From the NCBI RefSeq assembly GCF_031877795.1, contig NC_133940.1:14075985-14139984 (forward strand): a stretch of DNA of 64,000 bases, in the 5' to 3' direction. This document shows positions 46,539 through 58,810 of this stretch, one piece after another (position 1 is the first letter of the stretch; each line of letters opens with the position of its first letter). The position numbers and the translations under genes are program-made. This DNA is from Strix aluco (Eukaryota; Chordata; Aves; Strigiformes; Strigidae). The notes under the pieces are model-generated. The model was not told where the DNA came from. It worked only from the letters and a program-made list of their open reading frames with translations, and ran no database searches.

Positions 46539-47906
46539 AAGAGGAACAGAGACCACAACAGACCAATATGTAGCATTTCCTGTATCATCTACAGGAAAAA
46601 ACCACTCAGTGGGGAAAAGGATGATGTCAAGGCTGGTTTCACCACATGAACAGACAGATCCTCCTGCCGGGGGATGCTGTGTGTTTCCACAGGGAATATA
46701 ATCCTCCCTGCAAAGAGGAGCCCTACTACCAGCCACACAAAATTCCACAGGTCCTTCCCTGCACAAAGAGCTGGTAGCGATGAAACTCTGGCCGTGGGGC
46801 AGTGGGTACAGAGCTGGGGGAGAAGGGAAATGGGAAATACAGCACCCATCCAGCACTTGGCCCCTACAGAAAGGAGTATGCTACAAAATATGTTTCCCTG
46901 CACGGAGACTGGGCCTCCATCCAGTTATTATGTGCACATGTCCCTGCTGCGTTTTCAGTCTTACTTTCAAATAAATCTCAAAACAAAGAAAACATATCCT
47001 CATACTCACTCTGTACAGTGCCAAGCATGTTCCCAGCCATGTTCAATAATCTGTTAAGGTGTGTTAATTATGGAGGTTCAACACTTTTACACCTTGTGAC
47101 ACAGTAGTAAAGCACTTGATGTAAAACAAATTCCAATGTGAAAGAAGAAATCTCAACTGACTGTGGAAGCCCTGTTTGCACGCGTGCATACATAAACGCA
47201 CATACATGCTTCTCTGTGAAGCATGACGAGCAAAGACAATCTCAACACGTGGATAACAAGCACAATGACTGCGATTATTTTCTCAAAGAAAAGAACACCA
47301 CAAGAAACGCGTCTGCTTTCAAATACAGCCTGACACAAACCCACTTCAGCAACTTCCACAGAATTTTACTTTATCCAATTACACATAAGTACATCACTAT
47401 TAATTTTTGGCTATTTACTGCCAGTGGTGAAATGGGTGGACAAGTGTATTTTTTTGCAAGAATTTTGCAAGATGAAGAGCAATCTTTACAGGAGGAGAGA
47501 AGTGATGGACAAAAGCTGACAGAGAAGAAAGTCAGCCTAACTCCCAGGTTTAGGCTGCAAGAATGAATGCCGAGTCCTTTGCGCCATGAGCACGTCTCTT
47601 ACCTACTGATCTGCTGAAGACAAAAGGGTTTTCTTCTTTTCAGAAACTGGACACTTGTAGCTCGTTGGGTCAGTCACACAAAGCTTCCCTGCTGCCAAAG
47701 GTATTTTTTTTTCCCCTCGGGTTTTTGTTGTTGTTGTTTGGTTTTTTACCCCAGAGAGTAAAGGGCAGAACAGTGGATTCAGCAAGGGCAAAGGGTGGAA
47801 TTCGAGACTCAACAGGCGAACTGCAGAGCTCTCTCCAAAAGATGTTGTATTTCAAGGCGCTTTCATTTGCAAATCCTTCTTCATCCTCAGTGTCAATAAA
47901 ATTGGA

Positions 47907-47919
47907 GGGGGGGGGGGGG
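47907..47919. repeat. G13 homopolymer
   Basis: Thirteen consecutive G lie about 200 bp below the CpG island at 48.1 kb. Confidence 0.85.
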
Positions 47920-48291
47920 AGTAAACTTTTTTAACTGCAGAAATAAACCGGACTCCACAGAAAGGGGAACGTGATATGAACTGGATTTGTGGCTCGACTT
48001 TTTATTAAAAATAAATATGCTTTCAGACAGGCAATCAAGATAGCTGGGTAAAAATCCAATACAGTCAGAGAGGACCTCCTGGATAGCGGTATCTCAAGAA
48101 CGGCAGAACAAACAAAAAGAAGAGGAAGTCTGCGTCCCGGCGGAGGTGGCCCGGCACAGGCTCCGCTGTCAGTGGCAGCGCCGGCGGGGGCACTCGCAGC
48201 GCCCGCGGCCCCGGCAGGGAAGAGCGGCCCGCAGCATCGCGGCCGGGGGAGGCTGCTCCGCTCCGCTCCGCGCCTCCTTCTCCGCGGTTAC

Positions 48292-48570
48292 CTGTGCGCA
48301 GCGGGGCGAGGCGAACACGGAGGAGCCGCGGGGCTGGGGCGGCAGTGTCCCCCGGCAGAGGCTCCCCGCGGCAGCAGGCTCCCACCGGCAGGGCAGAGCA
48401 GGGTAGGGCAGGGCCGGGCCGGGCCGGGCAGCTCCGCTCCCTCCTCCGCCTCCTTCCGCCTCGCTCTGCGGCGCGGGCGCCCCGCGGGCCGGCGCTCCGC
48501 CAGGGCGGGCAGGAAGCGCCCCGCCGCCGCCGCCGCCCCCGCCCGGGGACCGCCCCCCGCCCCGCCCCGC
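48292..48570 (-). other. AMOT: candidate noncoding first exon of AMOT at island 1 (5' end unknown)
   Basis: The minus-strand sequence GCTGCGCACAG|GTAACC gives a plausible donor inside the island. Spliced to the acceptor at 32565 it would form a 5' UTR. The 5' limit is a guess at the GC-box cluster. No ATG lies in the AMOT frame within it, though that frame is open. Alternative: the true first exon is at island 2. Confidence 0.35.
48408..48430. repeat. GGGCC pentamer repeat
   Basis: Short direct copies of GGGCC occur within CpG island 1. Length is modest, and the element has G-quadruplex potential on the plus strand. Confidence 0.6.
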
Positions 48571-51500
48571 CCGTCACTCCGCCGCCGGCCCCGGCCTCTC
48601 TGATGCGCGGGGCGGCGGCGGCAGGGAAGCCGGTCCCATCCCGGGAGAGCAGCGCTGAGCCGCCGCTGGCCCCCCAGTGCTCCCCCGCAGGGGCGAGCTC
48701 CGGGCGGCCGCGGCGCGCAGCCCGTGCGCTCCGGCAGCGGCGGGCGGGGCGCGGGGGGCCGGCGGGGCGCGCAGGCCGCTGCCCTGCCCCCGGCCTGCCG
48801 GGCAGCAGGCCCCGAGGAGCTCCGGCCGCGCCAGCCGGTAACGTGCCTGCGAGCGCCTGGGCCGGCCCTGCCGCAGCCCGCAGCTCAGCACGGAGGGCGA
48901 TGAGGGCTTCGTCTGAGCTCCCTCGTCACTCGGCCGCCTGCGGAAGCGGGCGCAGGAGCTGGCCCCGAGGTGTCGGAACCATTCCCCCAAGTCAGTGGAG
49001 TTCAGCGGGTTTATGCCAGGGGATCTGACTCACCCGCTTTTTGCTGGCCAAGTGCTGAAAACAATTGAAAGGGTGGCAAGAACTGATCACAACTAACTGC
49101 ATATAAGCAGGGTATTAAAGGAGTTCCCTGTATATAATGTTCTGCTGGAAACTAAAATATACATTGTGTAGTCTTCCAAGGCTCAGTCCATCACAACAGG
49201 AAACACCCCCAGACCTCTACTACCCTGCCACAGCCAGATCTAATGGTTGATGTGGAAAGAGGAGATGGAAGAGACGTCAGTATTTTCCCAAATGCAGCCC
49301 AGATTTTGCTGTGTTTCATCATTTTACCACACAATAAAATATGGTAGCCCCATTCAGAGGTGGTTTTTGTTGAAGGCTTTAGTGCCTGGAATCACACTGT
49401 AGACTTTCAACTTAAAAAATAGTTTGGTTTTAAGAACATAGCACCTTTGTGCATGTCTCCCCATTTAAAGAATGACAGTAAAAGGATACTAAAACACTGA
49501 TAAAAAGAAAGGCTTAAGCCAGTCTCCCTGTTTTGGAAGATCTAGTAGCACTTGGTAATGGCAATAACACGGTCATCTCTGCAGTGGTACCAACCTCTGG
49601 GTGAGAGAGGCAAAGCTCTTGTTCTGAAATGGGGTAAGCAGCATTAACTTCTCCCAGCCTGATGCCTGTCATCAGGGCAGATCTCCCATCTAAACAAGGC
49701 CCGAGATAACAAACTGGTCCTTCAGTGGGGACGTACTGGTGTACAAACAATGGTACCTTTGCCTTTCTCACAATCCACCTCCTCCTCTGCCTTTCGCATA
49801 CAATGCACTCAAATCCTCCCGCTGTGAGGTCACTCCAGAGGACAATCTCCGAGTGACAGCTTCTACCTGTCTCCTGTTCACTAACTTGTAATTTCAAGAA
49901 AGAGCAAAACAAAAAACAAGAGAAGCTGTCATGGTGTGTCCACAGCTGATTTAACACACTAATATTAAGCCCATTAAGCAGCCCCAGTTTGATAAGGTTT
50001 GGCCGTAAGATGACACCAGATTCCAAAAGTACTAAATGTGCAAAAGCTGGCCACATGTCAAATCCTTGCACTGTGAAACTTGGCCTCCCAGAGTTCATTA
50101 GGGCTCTTTGTGTGAGAAGAGATAACACGATTCAGCCATTTACCTTTTAATTGCTCTAAGCAAACAAATCCTTTCCAACATTTCCAACTCTTAACATTGA
50201 AAAGAAAGATCTGGAAAAAAATTCCGGAAGTCAAATTTCAGAAATCCCAAATGCAGCATGTATAGACCTCTATTTTTTCCCCTCATAACTGACAATTCAT
50301 TAGAACATTTCAGTGGAACAAATGTAGAAACACATGTAAACAGTTCATTAACATCCCATAACCTTACAGTTTGCTAATGCAAAAAATCCCCAAAACAATG
50401 CAGAACAAGCTAATGAAGCACATATTTGCTAGATGCTGTGGGGTGGAGTTGTAAGGGAAATATATAGCTACAGTGAGTTAAAGAGTTATAAACTATTCTT
50501 CAATCACACATCCTGTCTCCCTCCCACATGCTAAAAGAAAATAGTGGGGAGTAAAGAGAGAAGGTAGAGTCATCAGGAAAGTAAAAATATTGCTTAATGC
50601 AGACACTGAAAAGCAGCTAGCCTTGCCCGAGGCATATTAACCTCAATTCATCTGCTGCTGTTTATTCTACAGAGCACTAGCACTGCTCATGTTTAACCCA
50701 CACAATTGGAGATAACAGCTTTATTGGAACTGGAAAAGAACAAAGATGCATGAAATCCACATTCTCTTCCTTAAAATATTCTTCCCCTGCATCCTCCCTT
50801 CACCCAGCTCCCGGCCCAGCCCATTCCTCAGGAGCTCCAGCACACATCTGAACGGCTGCCAGCGGAGGAAGCAAGCAGTTTCCATACACACATCACTCCA
50901 CAATGTGGGAATTCAGGAAACAACACAAGAAAGGGGTTCCTAATAACTGTTCCAGCATACTCAGGCCAATTTATGCAATCACACAAAGGTCACAGTAGAT
51001 GTGTTAAAAAGCATAAAAGATAAACGCCACAACAGCAACTAGTTCAAAGTAGGAAAATAAATCTTGGGCTTACAAAGTGTTTTGATGACCTGGAATTGCT
51101 CCACCTACAATTTTTTAAGAGGTTGTCCTTCACATTCTTTAAAATTCCTCCATCTTAAAGTTCCTCCCTCCAGGAATCGCTGTAACTCTGCCGTCCTTTG
51201 TCCACAGCAGCTGGAGCTCAGGAAGCTGCTAATATTATCCCTCATGTACAGAGAGAAATCACCGCTCAGTCCTGCGTCCACCATTCAGTGCAGCTGAGAG
51301 GAGTGTAAATTAATTTCCGTGGATCTCTGATCTTGGGCCAGTTTAACAGAGCTTTTCTTCTTGCACATAAAAATAAACTGTTAACAGTGCTCAGAAGTGC
51401 CATTTAGTTCTTAGGACCAGACAGTACATCCCCACCACCACCAAAGCGGGGGGGTTCTTTGCCTAGTCTGTAAATATGCTGTTGGGTGAAATAATGGCCC

Positions 51501-51769
51501 TACAGTAAACAAACAGTAAGTAATGCAAGCATTAGCAAAAAAGATGAAGAAGAGGAGCTAAGGCCAAGTTCACTAGGTGAGCAGGAGCAAGGAATAGGTA
51601 ATTCTGAAAAGGGAGATTACGTTTCTTGCTACAGAAGCCAAAGTCAGTTTGACAGATACATTCATTGAAGAAAAGGATGTAAGTGAACAAATACATTAGG
51701 GGATACAGATCAAAACAAGATTAGAAGACTTCAAAACTGTCTAAGAATCACAAAAAACGTGTGAAGAAG

Positions 51770-51875
51770 GCACCAAGGTACAGGAGGGTTAAGTGGTTTG
51801 TCCAAAGTTATGCTGGGAGTACAGTCTAGATTTGGAGAGTCTCAGAGTCACAGGCCACAGAACCTGCCTTGCTGC
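51770..51875 (+). repeat. possible decayed MIR/CORE-SINE-like 3' part
   Basis: GGTACAGGAGGGTTAAGTGG, TTTGTCCAAAGTTATGCTGG and then AGTCTAGATTTGGAGAGTCT follow the order of 'gaggcacagagaggttaagtgacttgcccaaggtcacacagg..agtctgagtc'. The comparison is from memory. Confidence 0.42.
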
Positions 51876-52434
51876 CTGCACGTACGATGAACTTGGACGT
51901 ACAGCACTGCAGCTTTTTCTGTCATTTTATCACCAGGTTGGACAGCACCCAGGGCCTTCAGGGTTGTCATGGCCAGTTTTAAGTTGTATTTAGAGGATTT
52001 GATGTTGCTGCTATATGCAGCCCCGAGCTATAACAAACCCTGACAGGCTCCCTCAGGTCCTGCCATTGGGTACAGCTGGAGACCAGCTATGACTTCTGAA
52101 GAGAAACAAAACCAATCTGACAGAGATGAGATTGAGGCATGAATTACATGTAAAACCAGTTATCATTCACCAACAGATGGTAACGACAGGTATTCACAGA
52201 CCAACAACACCAGAAATTACTACCATGAAACCTGACATGTGCAGAATCACTAGAAAAATGCTACCTTTCAAAACACAAGAGCAGGAATAGTTATGCAGCA
52301 TGTATTCCTCTATCCTTCACTAAGTAATTGCTGTGTCTTTCTACACAAGTTTATTATTCTACCAATTCTATATAATAAAACTTTTAGGACCACATAACTT
52401 CTGGGAGAAAAGTAACTGCTACAGAGACTTACCC

Positions 52435-52453
52435 AAGTTGGCATAGCCAACTT
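52435..52453. promoter_or_regulatory. NFI-like palindrome with short spacer
   Basis: AAGTTGGC-ATA-GCCAACTT has 8-bp perfect arms. The half-sites TTGGC/GCCAA are those of nuclear factor I, but the spacer is 3 bp instead of the usual 5, so binding as a dimer is doubtful. Confidence 0.3.
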
Positions 52454-55400
52454 CGTGTCCTGTCTATATTGTGATTTACACTGTAACATGGCTCCTGCTC
52501 ATCTAAGGTTTTGTATGTTATGGCGTGTGAAGATTTTTAAAAGTACGTCAGTTTGGATGGTACCTCTAATGGAGTGTAACTCAAGTTCAGCGTGGTTCCT
52601 TGGGTGAGGAAAGGGTCTACGCAGGATGGGGGAGAAAAGGAACAGCTTACACAGTGAAACGCGATATAGAGGTCAGCAGTGATGTGTCACCCGTGAGTTG
52701 ATGGATCAGGTACCACCTGTAAAGAGAATTATTCTAACTGCTGAACCTTGGTCCCTTTTTATGCAGAATTTCAGAAGAAAGCTCTGTAACCAGAAGAGTG
52801 ATAAACAACTGACAACTACGGAAAAACAAATTACATGTTTCAGCTTGGCTCTAAACACATTCACACCCCAGTCCCCCAGACTTAAATGTAGTTTTGACAA
52901 AATAACAACAGCAGGGTTAGTCTGGACAAAGGAATTTCCTTACAAGACACTATTCTTCTCCCAAAGAAGGACCTGTAAGCCTTTAACCGATGTCTACTGT
53001 ATGTTAACAACCTTAACGTACGAAAAGTTGACCATCTCCCTCGTTTCTCTGCACTCTTGCCTCCCATGCCTCTTTAAAAAGAGATGTCCCTTCAAAATCT
53101 GCTGAAATTAATTAAAAGACTCCCTTCACTTCCAGAGTACTTAGATCAGAGTGAACTGTAAGGGTAAGGCACGGAGGCCCTGCACTTCAACACAGTCTTT
53201 GTTTGCTCTCAATGACTAAAGAATGTATGAAATCACAGGAGAGTGAGATGCACGGCAGGTTCTGCAGCAAAAAACAGACTTGATAATCCTGATATTTCAA
53301 TGACCATAAAGATTAAGAGGAGAAAACCACACCTGATTTGAAACCAAAAAGCCTAACCTCTTCAAAGCCTCCAGGACTTATAATGGTGCAACTATATTGA
53401 TAATTACTGTGGAGACAGGGGAGAGGGGGTGCTTTTTGATTTAAAGCTTTTGCAATTCATTTTTAATATTGATGTCAAAAGCAGACTCAAAACTGAGAAC
53501 TGAAAGAGGCCCAACCAAAAGTAATCTTTGGCTGGAAACAACCTTCCATTGCTTGGGAAGGTTAAAGTATGATCTCAGTGAAAGAATGAGCACCATATAG
53601 ATGACAGAGCTCTACTAATTGTAGGAGCAGGGTCATCTTCCCCTACTACATAGAAGCTGTACTGAATAAACAGATTATTTTGAACATGAAACTAAAGAAG
53701 ACAGAATGTTATGTACAAAAAACGTCAATATATGAAGTTCTGTTAAATAATTGCTTCAAAAAGTGGCAATTATAATTTTTCTGAGCACATAGTTGTACTC
53801 CTAAAAATGATGTTCTCCTGTAGTAAGCTACAAAAAGATTGATAATTAGAGACAGCAAGATATCAAGTTACAGATAATTGATTAACATTTTTCACAGACA
53901 TGAAAAACTAAAAATAGAATTATGGAACAAAGTCAGATTAGATTTTACAATCAATTTCAGAAGTGGCTGCCGCATTCTGGAAGAGCACCAGCACTCTCTG
54001 CTGGTGATCTTTGTTCAATAGTTATCTAGAGACAAAATGAGGAATGAAAATGCATTATGTTTTTTTACATGGAATGCCTTTTTTTGTTTTAAACGGATGA
54101 TTAATTAGATCCCTATCAATTTAGCAAACAGCAACTCTAGGAGCTACTTACGTTTTTGGAAACAATACAGTCATTATAAGAAGTATATTTACTATGGGCA
54201 ATCATTCACTGGAAGAAATTTCACTGTCGCAAATAAACATCTGATGTTTAATGCTTCCCTCTGCAGAAAGCACTTCTGCTGTGCTGTAGCACAAAGACAA
54301 GCTGGTGTGAGAAGTTCCCATGATGCCAAATCCCTTGGCTCCACCCTGACTTTCCATCAATTGTAGAACTATGCCAAGAAAAAGAGCTCTTCTTAAAAAA
54401 GTCCTAGCACAGCACCAACATCTTCCCCTCCAGTAATCACAGTGGAAATGCTACTACGTTTTAATCAAAGCAAACCTGCTTTCCAGACCCGTCTTTGTTA
54501 CACCCTTTGCCAGGAAGCTGGAAAAGCTTTGACTCCCTCTCCCCAGCACGCACCCAAGCCTTTTCCACACCCCTTGTGGATTACTTTACCGCATCTGAGC
54601 CAGAGACTGCACAGGGACAAACAGATCAGGAGGAAAAAAATAAAAACAAAGCCAAGCACCTAAGTGACAGCTGTCCCAGGTTCCAAACTATGCTCAGATC
54701 AGGCATCAGTAAGAAGGGTTAAAGACTGGCAAATTGAATCCATGTGCAGCTCATGAAAGTGTGGGAAACAAAAGAGACAATGTGAGTTAAGGACAGAGTA
54801 TTCATTAGCAAAGAGCTCAAGTTTCTTGGCTTTTGCCGGTCTGCTTCCCAATGGCCATTTTTCAAGGTAGCTTTTTGTTCTTTAGTTTTGAACATAGTCC
54901 TGGAAGGACATTATACTCTTTCTTAGCTAACAAACTAAAGCTCAGTACATGTTGAACTGCTTAAAATAATTTGTCTTTTTCATTCCATGGGGGCAAGAGG
55001 GGAGAACAATGTCAGAGGTGGGGTTTTTCTTCTGGGCTACAGTGGGCTTTGGATCAGAGCTGTATATGACACATATGATCCAAAGACCTCAGGCACCTCC
55101 ATAAATATTAATTTACACTATGGTATTAAATACATAAAGAAATTCAGTGTATTAAAAAAAAAATACATAGACTTCATAATGCAGCCCTATCTGTTTGAGC
55201 CAGAGTAAAGCCATCACTGGAGAACGGCTGCCAAGCTCGGAGCCACTGCCCCAGCTCAGCCTGGCATTGCTGGGGCTGGACCTGCCGTCCCTCCCTTTCA
55301 ATGCCTGCAAGGCACTCGGGAATCTGTTAATGAGGATGGCTTCAAAGTATTTGGGATGCTGAAGAGATTCAGTTTACAACAGCAACATTAGGTTGGAGAA

Positions 55401-55639
55401 AGGGGTCCCACAGTCATCCACACAGAAGGGCCTGGGGTCCCCAGTTTTTCAACTTGAAGGGCACAGTCAACCCTCTGATCAGGTGGAGAGTGCAGCCACG
55501 GCTGAACTAAAGGCTGTGGGAGCGTGAGCGGTACCCGTGAGGGAGGGCCCAGTGCTCCCAACACCCTGTGGTAGGTCTGTACCCCTCCATCACATGGGAG
55601 ACACCCAGAGCAAGACTGCAAATTCCCTGGTGCTTAGGG

Positions 55640-55683
55640 CCGGTACTCTGAAAGCAACTGGCCAGTATTTTGAAAGCAACTCC
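55640..55683. repeat. two-copy direct repeat, about 21 bp
   Basis: Two adjacent copies share the core TGAAAGCAACT, preceded by GTACTC in the first copy and GTATTT in the second. It looks like a local duplication with no sign of function. Confidence 0.6.
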
Positions 55684-57086
55684 ATATATGTTAGGACATA
55701 AAAACCACCTTAGAATCTGCTTCATAAGATCCCTACATATAAGGCGAGTCTTGAAAATCTGACCTTTGTTTCTTCAGAAAAATCTGAATTTTGGTAATCC
55801 TGGGGCTTAGAGGGGAACTGATTTGCTGCTCAATCAAGAAAAAGCAGCAATTACGGTGGAGTTCTGGAAAAAGCAGTTAAAATAGCAGGTCAGAAATTGA
55901 AACCCAGGGTGTATTTCACTGTTTCAGTCAGTAGATATCTGTATATTAAGTGTAGCAAGATACACAGCATTTTACTTTGACTATTTTACTTTATGGAGCA
56001 AAAAATGAGAACAGCAGCTTCTGAATTACAGAAATAGCTACAAGCCCTAAAAGGAACAAACACAGTGGTAAAAATAAGTGAGTTTTAACATAGTCGTAAG
56101 CCAAAGTCAGAAATAATTGTTCTAATGCATTCTGCTCCTGACAAATCTCAACTTCAAAAGAGCTTCACATCTGCAGAGAGTCCCAAGGAACTTTTTAAGC
56201 ATTCCAGGATCACCGACACTTGGCTGAGTGGGACAGAGTGACAGCCAAATGCCAAGCACAGTGCTCTAAGACACTGCATGAGGAACAGAGATTCCTGCGT
56301 AACAGATCGGAGCAAGTTTCCCATTGCACAAAAGGACAAAAGATTTCAAACCTGAAGTCTTCTCCTTTTCAGAGAAGTTAGTATTTTGGACACGACAGGA
56401 CCCAGCAAGAGATCACTGATCTACAAGGAATGAGAGGATGCTAAAAGCCTTGGGAACTTGAGTAACAATAGGAAATTAACATGATTACTTTTTTTTTAAT
56501 ATTACTAACTATATATGCCAGACTGCTCTTAAATATTCTCTTCCCACATTCATACCCACACCTTTACCTTCGTACTGTACAAATTCTGTATTCAGCTCTG
56601 TCCCTTGATCATTAATGCAGACTCCTAAGCTTCAGACTTCAAAGAAATGCACATGTTAAGAGTCCCAGGCACAGGACTGGAACAGCGTCAAAGCCTCCCC
56701 GTGCAGGAACCTCGATCTTCTGTTTGACTTCACTGTACAAATATCTCGTTCTATCAAGACTAGGAAATTCAATGATTTATGTAGGGCTTCCCACAGATTA
56801 AGTTAATAAGGGAACCCAACAGTGCCTCATCTCCTTCCGCCTTCCAAACACTGGTAAATGAAAGGAAATGGGAATGTCTCCTGGGGTAAGGGAAAGACGT
56901 GAGCGCTCTACAAATGTGCAAGGGAAGAAACCAAAGACTTCATTGTGTGGATATGCACTTCTCCAGGAACCCTCTTCCCTCCTCCTCCCTCCCATAAGTG
57001 GCACATGATAATGTTCTTAGGGAAACCTGGTTCAAGTGCAAAGCCTTACCCACACCACACTGTCACCTAGAATGGCGGTGGTTTAG

Positions 57087-57182
57087 TTTTCTTCCTGCTT
57101 TTTCTTCTATATTTTTCATTCCTTTGTCCCTCCCCCCTTTCTTCTGTTCTCACCCTCCCTCCTTCTGCTGCTCAAAATGTCT
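57087..57182. repeat. polypyrimidine tract
   Basis: About 95 bp of almost pure C/T lie on the plus strand (CTTCCTGCTTTTTCTTCTAT..CCCTCCCCCCTTTCTTC..). Such tracts can form triplexes; no mirror symmetry is obvious. Confidence 0.6.
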
Positions 57183-57226
57183 GCATTCCCTGCTTCCTTA
57201 TTTCTGTAGGTTCCCTTCTGTCATTT

Positions 57227-57247
57227 GTAGTACCTTCCCGGTACTAC
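57227..57247. repeat. short perfect hairpin
   Basis: GTAGTACC and GGTACTAC arms flank a TTCCC loop directly after the polypyrimidine tract. There is no terminator-like context. Confidence 0.6.
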
Positions 57248-58733
57248 GAGCATTACTCAGAGCTCCAGTCATGCCTTACTAGTCAAAGCTTCCAGCATAT
57301 GAGACTGAATTACAGTTTAACACAATAGAAATGAAGAAATTACAGCACAGAGAGAACAAGATATAGGTCTCTCCAAGACCCTAAGGGACTTAGGGACTCA
57401 TTTTAATGTAACTTGCAACCAACATCCCTTTGAGTTACATTTGAAAATTAAACCAGCATTCCATGGCCAAGATTAAGCCTCAACAAGAGATGGTCTGAAA
57501 GGCAATCTGGCATTTTTCAGCTTTATTTGTAGCTGCTTGTATATCGCCAACTTTCAAGGAAATTACCCAACACCAAACTAACAGAGGTGCAGTTTCTTTA
57601 GTGGTAAGAAAGTTGCTATAGGTCATCAGATTCAGGCATTTTCATCAACAAGATGGTCTACACTTACTCTGAGCTAAGTTAAACATTACAATGGTGAAGT
57701 GTGAGAAGCTGTTGTAGATACACATGCTTCAAAGTGCCCTCACCAGCCTCATGATCCCTCATAAAACATCGGGCTAACGTGACAGTACTGCTGGTAAGCA
57801 GTGTTATGGACCAATGATTTACTTACTGAGAAGGTGAACTATAAAGCCTAACTCAGAAATTTCTCTGCTTAATGAGAACATTGGAATTAGGTCATCGCTA
57901 AACACTGCATAACCACAAATCGGAGCAAAAACATTCCCACAGAATAAGTAATATGTGACAACAGGTATTTGGAATGAGAACAAGGATTTCATCCATGTAG
58001 CCCTACTGCTGAATTATGTAGATAAACAGCGGTCCTGAGATAGTCAGCTTCCAGTGGCAACACACAGGTGTCAGGATACACAGACCCAGTTTAGCACTAG
58101 CAATCTAGAGCCTAAACTCCCAAACATGAAAGTTCATATCCAACTTTGATGAAATTTGACAAGGTGCTCACAGCAAGTTTTGGGGTCAGAATTCTATTTA
58201 GGTCATGTATGAACTGGATCCAGGCCACAACCTTCTTTGTATCTTCTAGACTCCATTTTGAGCAATGCTTCTAATTTCCAGTAACTAAAAAACTAAATCA
58301 GTTCTACTCCTAACCTTGCTCCGTTCGGGCTGTACATTTTGGTAAGCCTCCAAACACGGGACCTTATTCAAATGACAAGATAAGGGACTTTAATAGGAGA
58401 ACACTCTCCAAACTGCTTTTGGTCACTGAAACTCCCTGACCCTCTCCCTCCCTTGGGTCCTGCACAGGCACATGAAAGTACCTGCTGTTGGGGCAGACAC
58501 GTTGGGAGAGAGAAGATTTGTGGGTTAATGGGATACTCTCCTCATCAGGGAGATTAGGTTACGAGGCCGTGCCTTTGAAGACTGGCTTCTTCAGTATGGC
58601 AGTTTGGTTTACAACTGGGGATTTCTTATAATTAGATTGTACTCTTAATTATTTATGACCTATATTATCTGCAGAAGCTGCCCAAAACCCACGTCTTAAT
58701 AAGGCTAATTGGAATAGTCATATTTTTACCTCT

Positions 58734-58810
58734 TTTGTAAAGCACCTTGAGCTTTACTGATGAGAAATGCTAAGACAGGATTAGATGCTTAATGAAAAAT
58801 TATCATTAAA
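58734..58810 (+). mobile_element. possible L2-type LINE 3' tail
   Basis: TTTTGTAAAGCACCTTGAGC, then TTTACTGATGAGAAATGCTA and a TTATCATTA end resemble the L2-clade 3' end 'ttgtaaagcgctttgaga..gatgaaaggcgctata..tattatta'. No coding part is recognisable upstream. Confidence 0.4.

Larger units (their letters stand above)
32566..48291 (-). other. AMOT 5' intronic region below the first CpG island
   Basis: This is 15.7 kb between the first coding exon and the island at 48 kb, presumably 5' intron of the AMOT transcript. No coding exon is recognisable, and a noncoding 5' exon would be invisible to me. It contains possible old MIR/CORE-like relics (34646-34756, 40290-40385), an 18-T run (35476-35493), a TTCATTCA-type simple repeat (42811-42846) and poly-G runs (46516-46538, 47907-47919). 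Open frames reach about 140 codons, with no domain recognised. Confidence 0.65.
48110..48980. promoter_or_regulatory. CpG island 1 (candidate AMOT promoter)
   Basis: A sharply bounded, very GC-rich and CpG-rich block sits in an otherwise AT-rich region. It has a cluster of GC boxes (CCGCCCCGCCCCGCCC-like at about 48552-48572), a (GCC)n run at about 48521-48537, and GGGCC pentamer repeats at about 48408-48430. On the minus strand a good donor, CAG|GTAACC, ends a candidate exon at 48292. All long open frames here arise from base composition. The orientation of transcription cannot be decided from sequence alone. The island lies 15.5 kb upstream of the first coding exon of AMOT. Confidence 0.7.

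Noticed and set aside
48980..48986. TEAD-type CATTCC site at the edge of island 1 as a YAP feedback element
   Set aside because: A six-base match is expected often by chance, and there is no cluster of such sites.
48294..49028. 244-codon plus-strand open frame and several other long frames in CpG island 1
   Set aside because: Stop codons are rare in GC-rich sequence. The products are Arg/Pro/Ala/Gly-rich with no recognisable fold.
49034..49060. Minus-strand AGCGG|GTGAGTCAG as a first-exon donor
   Set aside because: It is a good donor consensus, but the exon upstream would lie in AT-rich sequence outside the island, with no promoter feature. The 48292 donor fits better.
52698..53105. 135-codon plus-strand open frame
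   Set aside because: No recognisable domain or splice context; the length is within chance expectation for the window.
57316..57400. SINE-like text (AAGAAATTACAGCACAGAGAG)
   Set aside because: Too diverged to separate from chance A/G-rich sequence.
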